Part shown: positions 42,144 to 51,200 of the stretch, piece after piece
Layout: every line of letters starts with the position of its first letter
How positions within the stretch are numbered: the stretch's first letter is position 1
NCBI GenBank assembly: GCA_964345225.1
Contig: CAYFQB010000043.1
Coordinates: 1-64,000 of the forward strand
Reading direction: 5' to 3'
DNA length: 64,000 nucleotides
From: CAYFQB01 sp964345225
GTDB lineage: Bacteria; Nitrospirota; Thermodesulfovibrionia; Thermodesulfovibrionales; UBA6898
Notes under the pieces: generated by a model
What the model was told of the DNA's origin: nothing
Databases searched by the model: none
The model's input: only the letters and a program-made list of their open reading frames with translations
Position numbers and translations under genes: made by a program

Positions 42144-44086
42144 TGGACAATATTAACGTATTCATTTTAGCAGCAGGATTGGGGGAAAGGCTCAGACCTA
42201 TCACTAATCATATTCCAAAGCCTTTACTGCCAATCCTTGGAAAGCCTTTACTACAGGTTATACTCGATAGAATTTCATCTCTTCCCGTCAACAAAATAGG
42301 GATTAATATTCACTACAAATGGGAAATTATCAAAGACTGGGTACAGTCATCTTCTTACTCTAAAAAAATCAGATTATTTCTCGAAAATCCAATACTCGGT
42401 ACAGGCGGAGCAATTAAGAATGCAGAGTCAATATTGAATGAATCTGTTTTTCTTGTACATAACTCTGATATTCTTTCAGATTTAAGTCTTCAGACACTGG
42501 TTGAAAAACATCTTTCATCGGGTAATTTGATAACACTCGCTGTACACGACGATAAAGAGTTTAATACCGTCTGGATAGATATGAAAGGTGAATTAAAATT
42601 TATCGGAAAAGCCTCCCATAAAATCCTCAACGAACTTCGCCAGGTTGCATTTACAGGTATTGCTGTATATTCTCCTGAGTTTATGAATTTCCTTCCTGAA
42701 GGGAATTCGAATGTTGTTGATGCATGGCTTAAAGCTGTATCTTCGGGCTTCAGTGTTGGAACAGTAGATTTTACTGGCTGTACCTGGACTGATATCGGAA
42801 CTCCTGAAGCTTATTCCTCTGTTATTTTCAATAAATTAAAAGAAAACGGTGAGAATCTCTGCATTCATCCTTCAGTTGATTGCAGGAGAGTAGAAATAGA
42901 TGGCTACACTGTAATAGAAAAGGGCAGCATTATTGAGGGAATAGCAAATTTCAGAAACTGTATCCTCCTTCCCGACTCTAAAATACCAGATCATTCAAAT
43001 TTAGAAAATTCAATCGTCGGACCTGATTATATAATTAATATAGAAGAACCTTTAAAAATATCCCAGATTATGTTAAATAACTTAAAACAGGCTTTCTTAT
43101 CCACGCCGGCTCTTGCATTATTCTTCAAGGGAATAGAAGAAATAACCCTGATCGGCACAGGCGGCTCTGATAGGAAATATTATAGAATCAGGGATCAAGG
43201 TAAAACAGCAGTCCTCATGGAATGCTCAATGAATGACACTGATTATCACCGGCATATAACTTATACAAAGTTCTTCAGAAAATACTCGGTACCGGTTCCG
43301 GAACTGTTTGGTGCGGATACTGAAAAAATGCTTGCATTATTTGAGGATCTTGGAGACCTTTCACTTTATTCCTGGCTTACATGCAGAAATGACAATGAAC
43401 AAATAAAGAATATGTACAGAAATGTCCTGGATATAATCGTAAATCTACACACAAAAGTTACCTTCAATATCTCTGAATGCAACCTACTTGGTTCAAGAAT
43501 ATTTGACTATGAGCATCTCCGATGGGAAACCGATTATTTTACAGAGAGATTTGTCTGCGGATTAATCGGGGCAGATATAAAAGATCAAAAAAGACTGGAT
43601 GAAGAATTCGAAGGCCTTGCAAAAAAAGTTGATTCCTTCAGGAAATCTGTAATTCACAGAGATTTCCAGTCCAAGAACATTATGATTACCAAGGGCAATA
43701 TCCCGCGAATCCTTGATTATCAGGGGGCTAGGATAGGGCCTCCTGCATATGATATTGCATCTATTCTCTGGGATCCGTATTTCAGACTCGATGAGAAGAT
43801 GCGCGTTCAGTTACTCGATTACTACATTGAAAAAATGAAGGATTCCCATGATAATAATTTTGATGAGGCTGATTTCCTGAATACAATTCTTCCGTGCAGG
43901 CTTCAAAGACACATGCAGGCCCTTGGAGCATATGGGTTTCTTGCAAAGGTAAAAGGCAAGTCGTATTTTCTGAAATATGTTCCACAGGCATTTCAATATC
44001 TTAAAGAAGAGACGGAAACCGTTAAAAAGGAATATCCTGTTTTATATGGGGTGGTACAAAATCTACAAGAAAAGATTAGATATTAA
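42143..44086 (+). CDS. Fused nucleotidyltransferase-sugar kinase (MurU-AmgK-like)
   Basis: 647 aa, GTG start overlapping the previous stop. Residues ~1-235: sugar-1-phosphate nucleotidyltransferase with LAAGLGERLRPITNHIPKPLLP (split: GLGERLRP, PKPLLP) and GTGGAI, as in MurU. Residues ~240-300 resemble a short left-handed beta-helix (CILLPDSKIP, ENSIVGP). Residues ~320-640: aminoglycoside-phosphotransferase-like kinase with VIHRDFQSKNIMI (~503-515) and ILDYQGARIGPPAYDIASIL, matching AmgK. Together these would phosphorylate MurNAc at C1 and convert it to UDP-MurNAc. In Pseudomonas, AmgK and MurU are separate proteins. The substrate is inferred from domains and the NamZ-like neighbour. Confidence 0.87.
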   Translation: MDNINVFILAAGLGERLRPITNHIPKPLLPILGKPLLQVILDRISSLPVNKIGINIHYKWEIIKDWVQSSSYSKKIRLFLENPILGTGGAIKNAESILNESVFLVHNSDILSDLSLQTLVEKHLSSGNLITLAVHDDKEFNTVWIDMKGELKFIGKASHKILNELRQVAFTGIAVYSPEFMNFLPEGNSNVVDAWLKAVSSGFSVGTVDFTGCTWTDIGTPEAYSSVIFNKLKENGENLCIHPSVDCRRVEIDGYTVIEKGSIIEGIANFRNCILLPDSKIPDHSNLENSIVGPDYIINIEEPLKISQIMLNNLKQAFLSTPALALFFKGIEEITLIGTGGSDRKYYRIRDQGKTAVLMECSMNDTDYHRHITYTKFFRKYSVPVPELFGADTEKMLALFEDLGDLSLYSWLTCRNDNEQIKNMYRNVLDIIVNLHTKVTFNISECNLLGSRIFDYEHLRWETDYFTERFVCGLIGADIKDQKRLDEEFEGLAKKVDSFRKSVIHRDFQSKNIMITKGNIPRILDYQGARIGPPAYDIASILWDPYFRLDEKMRVQLLDYYIEKMKDSHDNNFDEADFLNTILPCRLQRHMQALGAYGFLAKVKGKSYFLKYVPQAFQYLKEETETVKKEYPVLYGVVQNLQEKIRY

Positions 44087-44603
44087 TTTCGATGATATAC
44101 AGAAGGCTATGGAAGACGTCTCAAGGGATGCCTTTGAATATTTCCTTGACATCGAGACTGGTGATGTCATAATACTATCCGTTGATATTTTAAACAGGGC
44201 TCAGGAGATTCTTGAAGATATTTACGATGAGGATATGGCAGAGTATGACGAGGTTGAATTATACGAAGAGAAGACAATACCAGAATGGATAGAAGACGAG
44301 ATCGAACTGTCTCTGAACATATTGCTTTATGAAAGTGAACGCTTTGTGAAAATACCCGAGAGAAGTCCAAAGCACGGATATACCGCTATGAAGGAATTTA
44401 TTGAAACTCTCACAGATCCTCAACTTAAGGTTAAGCTCAGTAGAATTCTTGATGGGAAAGGTGCTTTCAGAAGATTTAAAGATGCCCTTGAACAATATCC
44501 AAAAGAGCGAAAATTATGGTATGGTTTTAATGCAAAGGCCAACAGGCAAGTTATTGAAAAATGGCTTAAAACATTGGGGGTTGAGCCATCGGTTGATATT
44601 TAA
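44046..44603 (+). CDS. UPF0158 family protein
   Basis: 185 aa from ATG 44046, which overlaps the kinase-fusion gene by 41 bases in another frame. Acidic, helical protein with INFDDIQKAMEDVSRDAFEYFLDIETGDVI at the start and LSRILDGKGAFRRFKDAL ... KLWYGFNAKANRQVIEKWL at the end, the UPF0158 hallmark. The function of the family is unknown. It is coupled to the upstream peptidoglycan-recycling genes and followed 7 bases later by the dGTPase gene. Confidence 0.85.
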   Translation: MGWYKIYKKRLDINFDDIQKAMEDVSRDAFEYFLDIETGDVIILSVDILNRAQEILEDIYDEDMAEYDEVELYEEKTIPEWIEDEIELSLNILLYESERFVKIPERSPKHGYTAMKEFIETLTDPQLKVKLSRILDGKGAFRRFKDALEQYPKERKLWYGFNAKANRQVIEKWLKTLGVEPSVDI

Positions 44604-44610
44604 ATAGTTT

Positions 44611-45648
44611 ATGACAATACGTCAACAGACAGAAGATCTCGAGAGGAAATTCCTTCATAAAAAGGCATGCCTGAGCGCACATAGTAAGGGCCGTGCCGTT
44701 AAAGAAAAGAAAGGTGAACTACGTACAGCTTTTCAACATGACCGTGACAGGATCATCCATTCGAAGGCATTCAGGAGACTTAAACACAAAACTCAGGTTG
44801 TACTTGCACCACAGGGAGACCATTACAGAACAAGGCTTACACATGTACTTGAGGTATCACAGATTGCACGCACAATAGCACGGGCGTTAAGACTCAATGA
44901 GGATCTAACAGAAGCTATAGCTTTAGGTCATGATCTTGGCCATACACCTTTCGGCCATGCAGGTGAAATAATACTGCGGGAAATTCATCCTGGAGGATTC
45001 GACCATTATGTCCAGAGTCTCAGGGTTGTTGATTTTCTTGAGCGCAATGGGAAGGGGCTTAACCTTACACATGAGGTAAGAAACGGGATTGTAAAACACT
45101 CCAAGGGTAAAGGGCTTATCATCCCTGATAAGAAGTCTGACCGTGCAGAAACCCTCGAGGGACAGGTTGTGCGTGTATCAGATTTGATAGCATATGTAAA
45201 TCACGACCTTGATGATTCCCTTCGGGCGGAGATTATAAAAGAATCTGATATACCAAAAAAGATTATAAGAATACTCGGTGACACCCATGCAAAAAGGATC
45301 GATGTAATGGTAAAGGATTTAATTTACAGTTCTATCGAGTCAGACCTTGAAGAGATAAAAATGGCCGATGACATATCTTATGCTGCTTATACATTGAGAG
45401 ATTTCCTTTATGACCGTTTTTATGAAAGTCCAAAAATTATCAAAGAATTCAAGAAGGCGAAAAAAATACTCCAGGACCTGTACGAATATTATTTAGAGCA
45501 TATAGAAGAGGTCTTCAGGGACATACCGGCAGAAAAAAAGGTGAATAAACACCGCATGGTATGTGATTTCATAGCCGGAATGACAGACAGCTTCGCACTA
45601 ATGACATATGAAAGGATCTTCATGCCCCAGCAATGGACTGTTCTGTAA
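44611..45648 (+). CDS. dgt: dGTPase-like triphosphohydrolase
   Basis: 345 aa. HD-domain enzyme that splits dGTP (or other dNTPs) to nucleoside and triphosphate. Motifs: RDRIIHSKAFRRLKHKTQV, TRLTHVLEVSQIARTIARAL (metal-binding His), ALGHDLGHTPFGHAGE (HD pair) and GIVKHSKG. Length fits the shorter type-2 dGTPase family. It is last in the run parA...dgt; the stop is followed by a 230-base gap with a CTTACTCCTCACTTTTTACC heptamer remnant. Confidence 0.92.
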   Translation: MTIRQQTEDLERKFLHKKACLSAHSKGRAVKEKKGELRTAFQHDRDRIIHSKAFRRLKHKTQVVLAPQGDHYRTRLTHVLEVSQIARTIARALRLNEDLTEAIALGHDLGHTPFGHAGEIILREIHPGGFDHYVQSLRVVDFLERNGKGLNLTHEVRNGIVKHSKGKGLIIPDKKSDRAETLEGQVVRVSDLIAYVNHDLDDSLRAEIIKESDIPKKIIRILGDTHAKRIDVMVKDLIYSSIESDLEEIKMADDISYAAYTLRDFLYDRFYESPKIIKEFKKAKKILQDLYEYYLEHIEEVFRDIPAEKKVNKHRMVCDFIAGMTDSFALMTYERIFMPQQWTVL

Positions 45649-45880
45649 TCTCTAAAGCTTACTTACAATTAAATACCTTTATATTTTAGGATCATCTCCC
45701 GTTTGCTTGTCAGAAAAGCAATTTAATATCTAATCCTCAATCTTCAATTACAGATCTCCTTACTCCTCACTTTTTACCTTTACCTGTACCTCCTTATCCT
45801 ATGATTTTACACTTGCCAACTCCATTTGCAAATGGTACAGTTTTTGGGGGAAAGGTCAATAGAAACACTTATAAGATTAG

Positions 45881-46597
45881 GGTCTACAAAGGACAGGGCA
45901 TTTATTTGAGAACCGTTACAAATCGATATTATGTGAGGAAGACAGGTATTTATTGGCATTGATAAGGTATATACACCTGAATCCAATCAGGGCCAGGGTA
46001 GTAAAGGGTGTAGAAGAACTGGGCAGTTATCCATGGAGCGGCCATGGTGCAATAATTGGGAAATATGATTATAAATGGATGGATACAGAATATGTATTGA
46101 GGCAATTTGCATCGAAGAGAAGATCTGCGAGGAAGGAATATAAGAAATTCATAATTGAAGGACTAAACGACGGACGTAGTGCTAAGTTAACAGGAGGAGG
46201 TCTGATACGGAGTCTCGGCGGGTGGTCGCAGGTTGTATCGAAAAGGAGGAAAGACAGAAAAGTAGAATCTGATGAAAGGATACTTGGAAGCAGTGATTTT
46301 GTAAATAGCATATTGAAGGAGACAGAAGAAAGACAGATGCGCCGGTTGAAGTTGCGTCTTTCAGGCAAAGGCATTGAAGACATAATAGAGGAAGAATGTA
46401 CAAAGAGACATATTAGTCCACTTGAGTTAAAATCTGGCAGTCGGAGGAATAAGATTAGTCATGCTCATGCAATTATTGCATACAGGTGTATGGAGGAGGT
46501 AGGTATAACAACTGCTGAGATTGCCAGACACTTAGGAGTTAACACATCTGCAATAACAAAAGCTATTGCTAGAGTGGAAAAGAAGGATAGTAGATAA
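45881..46597 (+). pseudogene. REP-associated (Y1/RAYT-type) transposase, 5'-truncated relic
   Basis: The traceable frame opens after a stop at 45878-45880 with GLQRTGHLFENRYKSILCEE and continues RYLLALIRYIHLNPIRARVV, the C-terminal half of Y1 transposases. Then comes a DnaA-like helix-turn-helix tail (YRCMEEVGITTAEIARHLG, NTSAITKAIARVEKK). The N-terminal domain with the HUH motif and start codon is missing, and upstream DNA is full of stops, so it cannot be active. A TTG-initiated 214-codon remainder (45953-46597) is still open. The extended-tail architecture of ~310 aa is common in Nitrospirota and Deltaproteobacteria. Confidence 0.82.
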
Positions 46598-46836
46598 GTT
46601 ATTCACATTAGGAAACAACGTCCCTCTCAATCCCTTTCAACTTACTCCGGCTACTGCTTCTTTAGGAAGAATGAAAGTCATTTTGCGCATCTTGCGCATA
46701 TCAATATATTTATTTTTGCTTTCGTCAGATTCCTCTTTCTGTCTTCTTTTAGCAGGAAATTTTTCCCTGTTTTTTCTGTTTAGCATTTTAATCATTTTAA
46801 CTCCTAGTACCGGTGAAATATTTGTTGTTCTATGAT

Positions 46837-46860
46837 ACGGGGAGACGATGGTCTCCCCGT
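46837..46860. terminator. Perfect hairpin, possible transcription end for the secreted-protein gene
   Basis: Arms ACGGGGAGAC (46837-46846) and GTCTCCCCGT (46851-46860) with a 4-base loop, 13 bases after the stop of the minus-strand gene 46874-47146. There is no T-tract on either side, so it may be an RNA-stability hairpin or a REP-like relic of the neighbouring transposase rather than an intrinsic terminator. Nothing coding was seen between 46598 and 46836. Confidence 0.5.
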
Positions 46861-46873
46861 GTTCACTTTGGAC

Positions 46874-47146
46874 TTAATCCTCTCCTCCTAATACAGCAAC
46901 ATAGACAGCTGAGTTTCCGATAGCATTTACAACAACGCTAACCCCTTTTGTTATTTCACCAATAACCTTTGCATCTTTGGCAATACTAAAGGTATGTGTG
47001 CCATCCTGGTTCTCAATAGTTATGCTTTCCCCAGGCAAATAACTTACTACAGTCCCATCCAATGAAACTTTTTCAGCAGTAAGTGCCAGAACCACAGATG
47101 GAGCAATTATTGCAACAATGATAATGGCTGCCATTGCTTTTTTCAT
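46874..47146 (-). CDS. Small secreted protein (DUF5666-like)
   Basis: 90 aa from the ATG at 47146, chosen because an AAGGAGGTGAAAATC ribosome site sits just before it; a longer 113-aa frame lacks one. Signal peptide MKKAMAAIIIVAIIAPSVVLA. The mature part (KVSLDGTVVSYLPGESITIE, GTHTFSIAKDAKVIGEI, KGVSVVVNAIGNSAVYVAVL) resembles the small all-beta DUF5666-type domain. The function is unknown. It is probably periplasmic. Confidence 0.75.
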   Translation of the reverse strand: MKKAMAAIIIVAIIAPSVVLALTAEKVSLDGTVVSYLPGESITIENQDGTHTFSIAKDAKVIGEITKGVSVVVNAIGNSAVYVAVLGGED

Positions 47147-47906
47147 GATTTTCACCTCCTTTTTAAGTTGATATTTCATATGCGCTGCCCGGATATGGAA
47201 AGATTTTCCCGTCATCAGTGCAACCTCATTAAGAGATATTCAGCCTTCAAAGTTGACTTAAAATCATCCTCATGTAACGAAGTCAAATTACTATTAATAG
47301 TCAGAAAACCTGTATTATCAAACCTCTCATAATATACAGCTAACATTGTCCCCCCTTAAACATATTTAAGTAACAGGATTTATTATTCCTGATGTCTATT
47401 TGAAACTTAATCTTTGCTGAATATTGAATACACAAGCAACTGATTATAATTCCCGTAAAATCTGCCTTAAATTTCATAACAAAATTTATGCCAGAATAGA
47501 GGGAAATATTCTTTTGATGTTTTTTAAATAAATTTCTTATTAAAACAGACAACTTAAATTATAAAAGGCAAGGTATTGATGATATTTAACAGGTTGATTT
47601 ATGTAACATGATACATATTTGAGTCACTACAGTATTGTGCCAAGCCACAACCTGTATCTGTTCATGTTTAGTTCATCTCCCAGTTAGTTGTTTAAACTAA
47701 GAATATTTCTCGACCACTCTTCACATTTCTGATTGCGGACCTTGCCTGCCAGCAGGCAGGTTGCGGATTGCGGACATAAAGTCACGTTGGGCATAAAGCT
47801 CCATTGGAGCGACACCCCTTTTCAGGAGTGCTGATTTCGGATTCCTGATTCTTTTAAATCCCAAATCCGAAATCTAACTCTGTGCCTCTCTACGAGTCAA
47901 AAATAA
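47147..47906. other. 760-base gap without a supported gene
   Basis: AT-rich DNA with a weak minus-strand frame (47340-47552) lacking a ribosome site or family likeness. A palindrome TGCCTGC-CA-GCAGGCA lies near 47750, followed by TTGCGGATTGCGGAC (7-base period). GATTTCGGATTCCTGATTC / AAATCCCAAATCCGAAATC (about 47828-47875) forms an inverted pair of another heptamer-like repeat type. Confidence 0.6.
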
Positions 47907-49439
47907 TTAATATTGTCCCCTGTCCAGTGTTCTATACTGTATAGCCTCAGAGATGTGGTGGGACATTATAAATTCTGACAATTCAAGGTCAGCGATTGTG
48001 CGTGACAGTTTCAGGATTCTTGTATACGCCCTGGCTGAAAGACCAAGTTTATGCATTGCTGTCTCAATAAGTCTCTGGGCATCATCTTCCAGCCTGCAGT
48101 ACTTTTTTATATGCCTTGTCTTCATCTGGCCATTGCAGTAGATCTTATCCCTTTTGAATCTCTCAAGCTGAAAATCCCGAGCTTTAACTACCCTTTTTCT
48201 TATCTTCGCTGACTTATCACCTGAGAATTTTGCCGATAGATCCTTGTACGGAACAGCCGGCACTTCAATATGTATATCTATCCTGTCAAGGAGAGGCCCT
48301 GATACCCTTCTTCTGTAACGATATATCTGGCCATGTGTGCATGTACACTGGTGTTTTGGATCTCCCAGGTATCCGCATGGGCATGGATTCATAGCGCAGA
48401 CAAGCATGAATGAGGCAGGATAGGTAATTGATGCCACCGCTCTTGAAACAGTCACTTCGCCATTTTCTATTGGTTGTCTTAAAACCTCAAGGACGTTCCT
48501 CTTGAACTCAGGAATCTCATCCAGAAACAAGACACCATTATGCGAGATGCTCACCTCGCCAGGTTTTGGAATCTGTCCTCCTCCTATCAGCGCAACATCC
48601 GAAATTGTGTGATGCGGGGACCTGAAGGGCCTTATCGCTAACAAAGGCTGTCCGTCTTTTAACAGCCCTGCAACACTATGAATCCTGGTTGTCTCCAGTG
48701 CCTCATCAAATGTCATACCCGGAAGGATAGTTGGCAGGCGTTTTGAAAGCATTGTCTTCCCTGAGCCGGGCGGCCCGATCATCAGGACGTTGTGGCCGCC
48801 TGCTGCTGCAACTTCTAATGCGCGTTTTGCGTGTTCCTGGCCTTTAACTTCTGAGAAATCATCTTCATAGATTGAATAATCCTTCATTGTTTCTGATATA
48901 TCAGTTCTGTACGGCTCAATTTTTTTCTCTCCCCTTAAAAGACTTACCACATCCGGCAGGTTTGAGATGCCTAACACCTTTACTCCATTCACAACAGCCC
49001 CTTCCGCAGCATTTTCAACAGGCAGAATGATTCCCCTTAATCCGTTATCCCTTACCATAAGTGCCATGGAAAGCGCACCTCTTACGGGTTTAATCATTCC
49101 ATCAAGGGAAAGCTCCCCTGCAAGTAAATATCCCTCAATAGCATCTTCCCCGATCAATCCCTCTGAAGCAATAATCCCTATTGCTATCGGAAGGTCAAAA
49201 GAGGACCCCTCCTTCTTAAGGTCTGCAGGTGCAAGGTTGACTGTAATCTGCTTTAAAGGAAAATTAAAACCAATATTTTTTAATGCGGCCCTTACCCTGT
49301 CACGGCTCTCTTTTACTGCCGCATCTGGAAGGCCAACCATGGAAAAATGGGGCAAACCACGAGTGGAGATATCCACCTCGACCTCAACTTTATGGGCTTC
49401 TATACCTATAACACTTGCACTTAAAACTTTTGAAAGCAT
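47907..49439 (-). CDS. comM: YifB/ComM-family Mg-chelatase-like AAA+ ATPase
   Basis: 510 aa from ATG 49439 (MLSKVLSASVIGIEAHKVEVEVDIS, the family's usual start); a TTG five codons upstream is an alternative. N-terminal Lon-like ChlI domain (GLPHFSMVGLPDAAVKESRDRVRAAL), then AAA+ with Walker A MIGPPGSGKTML, Walker B VLFLDEIPEF, AMNPCPCGYLGDP zinc-type loop, and C-terminal SARAYTRILKLSRTIADLE. ComM is a helicase promoting branch migration in natural transformation. Monocistronic. Confidence 0.94.
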   Translation of the reverse strand: MLSKVLSASVIGIEAHKVEVEVDISTRGLPHFSMVGLPDAAVKESRDRVRAALKNIGFNFPLKQITVNLAPADLKKEGSSFDLPIAIGIIASEGLIGEDAIEGYLLAGELSLDGMIKPVRGALSMALMVRDNGLRGIILPVENAAEGAVVNGVKVLGISNLPDVVSLLRGEKKIEPYRTDISETMKDYSIYEDDFSEVKGQEHAKRALEVAAAGGHNVLMIGPPGSGKTMLSKRLPTILPGMTFDEALETTRIHSVAGLLKDGQPLLAIRPFRSPHHTISDVALIGGGQIPKPGEVSISHNGVLFLDEIPEFKRNVLEVLRQPIENGEVTVSRAVASITYPASFMLVCAMNPCPCGYLGDPKHQCTCTHGQIYRYRRRVSGPLLDRIDIHIEVPAVPYKDLSAKFSGDKSAKIRKRVVKARDFQLERFKRDKIYCNGQMKTRHIKKYCRLEDDAQRLIETAMHKLGLSARAYTRILKLSRTIADLELSEFIMSHHISEAIQYRTLDRGQY

Positions 49440-49691
49440 CGCATTATAATCCAAGTAGATTTTAAATAGACCCCGTAGAAAGCAAGAGGTGCTTTACGAG
49501 GTAGAGAAGCTTAGCATTAATATATAATAAAGGGCAAGAAGATGTTTTCACTCCGTTAGAGAAAAATATTTCTGACAGTCAGAGCTTCCTAAAGGGAGTA
49601 CCTTTAAACAGAAAAAAACAGAATATTGCAAAAAAGGAAAACGACGTTTTATTATTAACAGAAAAGACGGATTGAACTTTCAGGAGGTATG

Positions 49692-50135
49692 ATGAGAAAA
49701 ACAGTTCATTTTTTATCTGTCGTAGTAATATTATTTATCATCCTGATCACTGTATCTTGCGGTAAGGAAGAGGTTATTAAGCCGGTCTCTGAGGAGTCAA
49801 AGCTTACCCTTGAGGCATTTGCTCTTTCTGAGACAATAAAAAATGCATATACAGAGAGCAATATTATTGCACTACAAAAAAATTCTACTGAAGAGGGCTA
49901 TAACTATATAACAGCCAATAAAAAATCCTTTGACAGCGTTGAACTCACTTTTACACCAAGATGGGCAGAGATAGAAGATACAAAGATCTATTTGAACATT
50001 GCATGGAAGAGCAGATGGATTATCCCGGGAGGCATTGCAGAAGATAGAGGCATGGCTGTCTTTATCATGGAAGGCAAACCCTTGAAACTGACAAAGATTT
50101 TAAGGGCCAATCCATTTGTCTGTCCTGATTATTAA
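49692..50135 (+). CDS. Small lipoprotein of unknown function
   Basis: 147 aa from the second of two adjacent ATGs, which is better spaced from AGGAGG (49682-49687). Signal HFLSVVVILFIILITVSC with lipobox Cys, followed by GKEEVIKP. The mature part (LTLEAFALSETIKNAYTESN, SVELTFTPRWAEIEDTKIYLNIAW) has no recognised family. It ends at a convergent FmdB-type gene 9 bases away. Likely membrane-tethered. Confidence 0.7.
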   Translation: MRKTVHFLSVVVILFIILITVSCGKEEVIKPVSEESKLTLEAFALSETIKNAYTESNIIALQKNSTEEGYNYITANKKSFDSVELTFTPRWAEIEDTKIYLNIAWKSRWIIPGGIAEDRGMAVFIMEGKPLKLTKILRANPFVCPDY

Positions 50136-50144
50136 GATCTGAAC

Positions 50145-50357
50145 TTAACTGCACGAGCTGCAGGAACTCTTGTTGCAGGAGTTACAGCTGGCAGATGAGC
50201 CAGCAAAAGGCTTTTCAACACCGCTCATTCCGAATATTGAAAACTTTTTTTGGATATCCCCGGATGAGCATTTAGGGCAATTTACAGCCTTATTACCAAA
50301 AACAAGCTTTTCGAATTCTTCCCCGCATTTATTGCATTTATATTCGAATATAGGCAT
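50145..50357 (-). CDS. FmdB-family zinc-ribbon protein
   Basis: 70 aa. N-terminal zinc ribbon MPIFEYKCNKCGEEFEKL with the second knuckle NCPKCSSGDIQKKF, then a flexible tail ending CNSCNKSSCSSCS. This is the putative regulatory protein FmdB/CxxC_CxxC_SSSS family: widespread, function unsettled. It lies 22 bases after the transaldolase-like gene in the same direction, probably one transcript. Confidence 0.9.
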   Translation of the reverse strand: MPIFEYKCNKCGEEFEKLVFGNKAVNCPKCSSGDIQKKFSIFGMSGVEKPFAGSSASCNSCNKSSCSSCS

Positions 50358-50379
50358 TTATTTCTTTTAAACCCGCATA

Positions 50380-51054
50380 TTATTTTGGTTTCTTCTTTCT
50401 CTTCATTTTCCCTTTAGGTACTTTTTCCCAATCCTTCAAGAACTTTTCAAGACCAATATCTGTCAGGGGGTGTTTAATCAATTGTGTTATAACCGAATAA
50501 GGGATTGTTGCAATGTCAGCTCCCATCAGTGCAGCATCAACAACATGGAGTGGATTTCTTATACTGGCAACAATTACTTCAGTTTCGAACATATAATTTT
50601 CATATATATCTACGATCTCTCTAACAAGGTACATCCCGTTATGACTAATATCATCGAGACGGCCGACAAAAGGGCTAACATAGTTTGCCCCTGCCTTGGC
50701 TGCGAGAAGGGCCTGAGTGGATGAAAAAACCAGTGTTACATTTGTTCTTATACCAATATCCGACAATTTATTTACTGCCTTGAGCCCTTCTTCAATCATC
50801 GGTACCTTGATTACAATATTTTTGTGGATTTTTGATAAGGATTTAGCCTCTTTTATCATTATATCTGCAGAGACACCAATAACCTCAGCATTTACAGGAC
50901 CATCGACAATGTTACAGACAGTCTTTAAGATCTTGAGCGGGTCTTTACCCTCTTTTGCTATCAGTGAAGGATTTGTTGTAACTCCGTCAATAACACCGAG
51001 ATCCCAAGCCTTCCTAATTTCCTCAACATTAGCTGTGTCAATAAAAAATTTCAT
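50380..51054 (-). CDS. Fructose-6-phosphate aldolase / short transaldolase (TalC-type)
   Basis: 224 aa from ATG 51054, which follows GGAGAGG at good spacing; a GTG two codons earlier is possible. TIM barrel with KFFIDTANVEEI, VTTNPSLIAKEGK, Schiff-base Lys in NIVIKVPMIEEGLKA (~83 from this start), NVTLVFSSTQALLAAKAGA and YVSPFVGRLDDI. The short MipB/TalC class includes both transaldolases and fructose-6-phosphate aldolases; most function as transaldolase. A basic tail KMKRKKKPK is added. Confidence 0.92.
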   Translation of the reverse strand: MKFFIDTANVEEIRKAWDLGVIDGVTTNPSLIAKEGKDPLKILKTVCNIVDGPVNAEVIGVSADIMIKEAKSLSKIHKNIVIKVPMIEEGLKAVNKLSDIGIRTNVTLVFSSTQALLAAKAGANYVSPFVGRLDDISHNGMYLVREIVDIYENYMFETEVIVASIRNPLHVVDAALMGADIATIPYSVITQLIKHPLTDIGLEKFLKDWEKVPKGKMKRKKKPK

Positions 51055-51200
51055 GGCCACCTCTCCAAATATAATGATTTCATTTATTATAACGAAAAAA
51101 GAAGAATTTTTGTCTGCATTAATATGCTATTCTTTACTGGAATTCAAAAGAACCTGCATGCTAAAATAGACCATCTTTTTAAATACGGAAATAAATATCT

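Noticed and set aside
46566..46835. 89-codon plus-strand hydrophobic frame
   Set aside because: Starts inside the transposase relic, has no ribosome site, and its Leu/Phe/Ser content is what AT-rich non-coding DNA gives.
47340..47552. 70-codon minus-strand frame
   Set aside because: No ribosome site, no recognisable motif, and it lies in a gap rich in palindromes.
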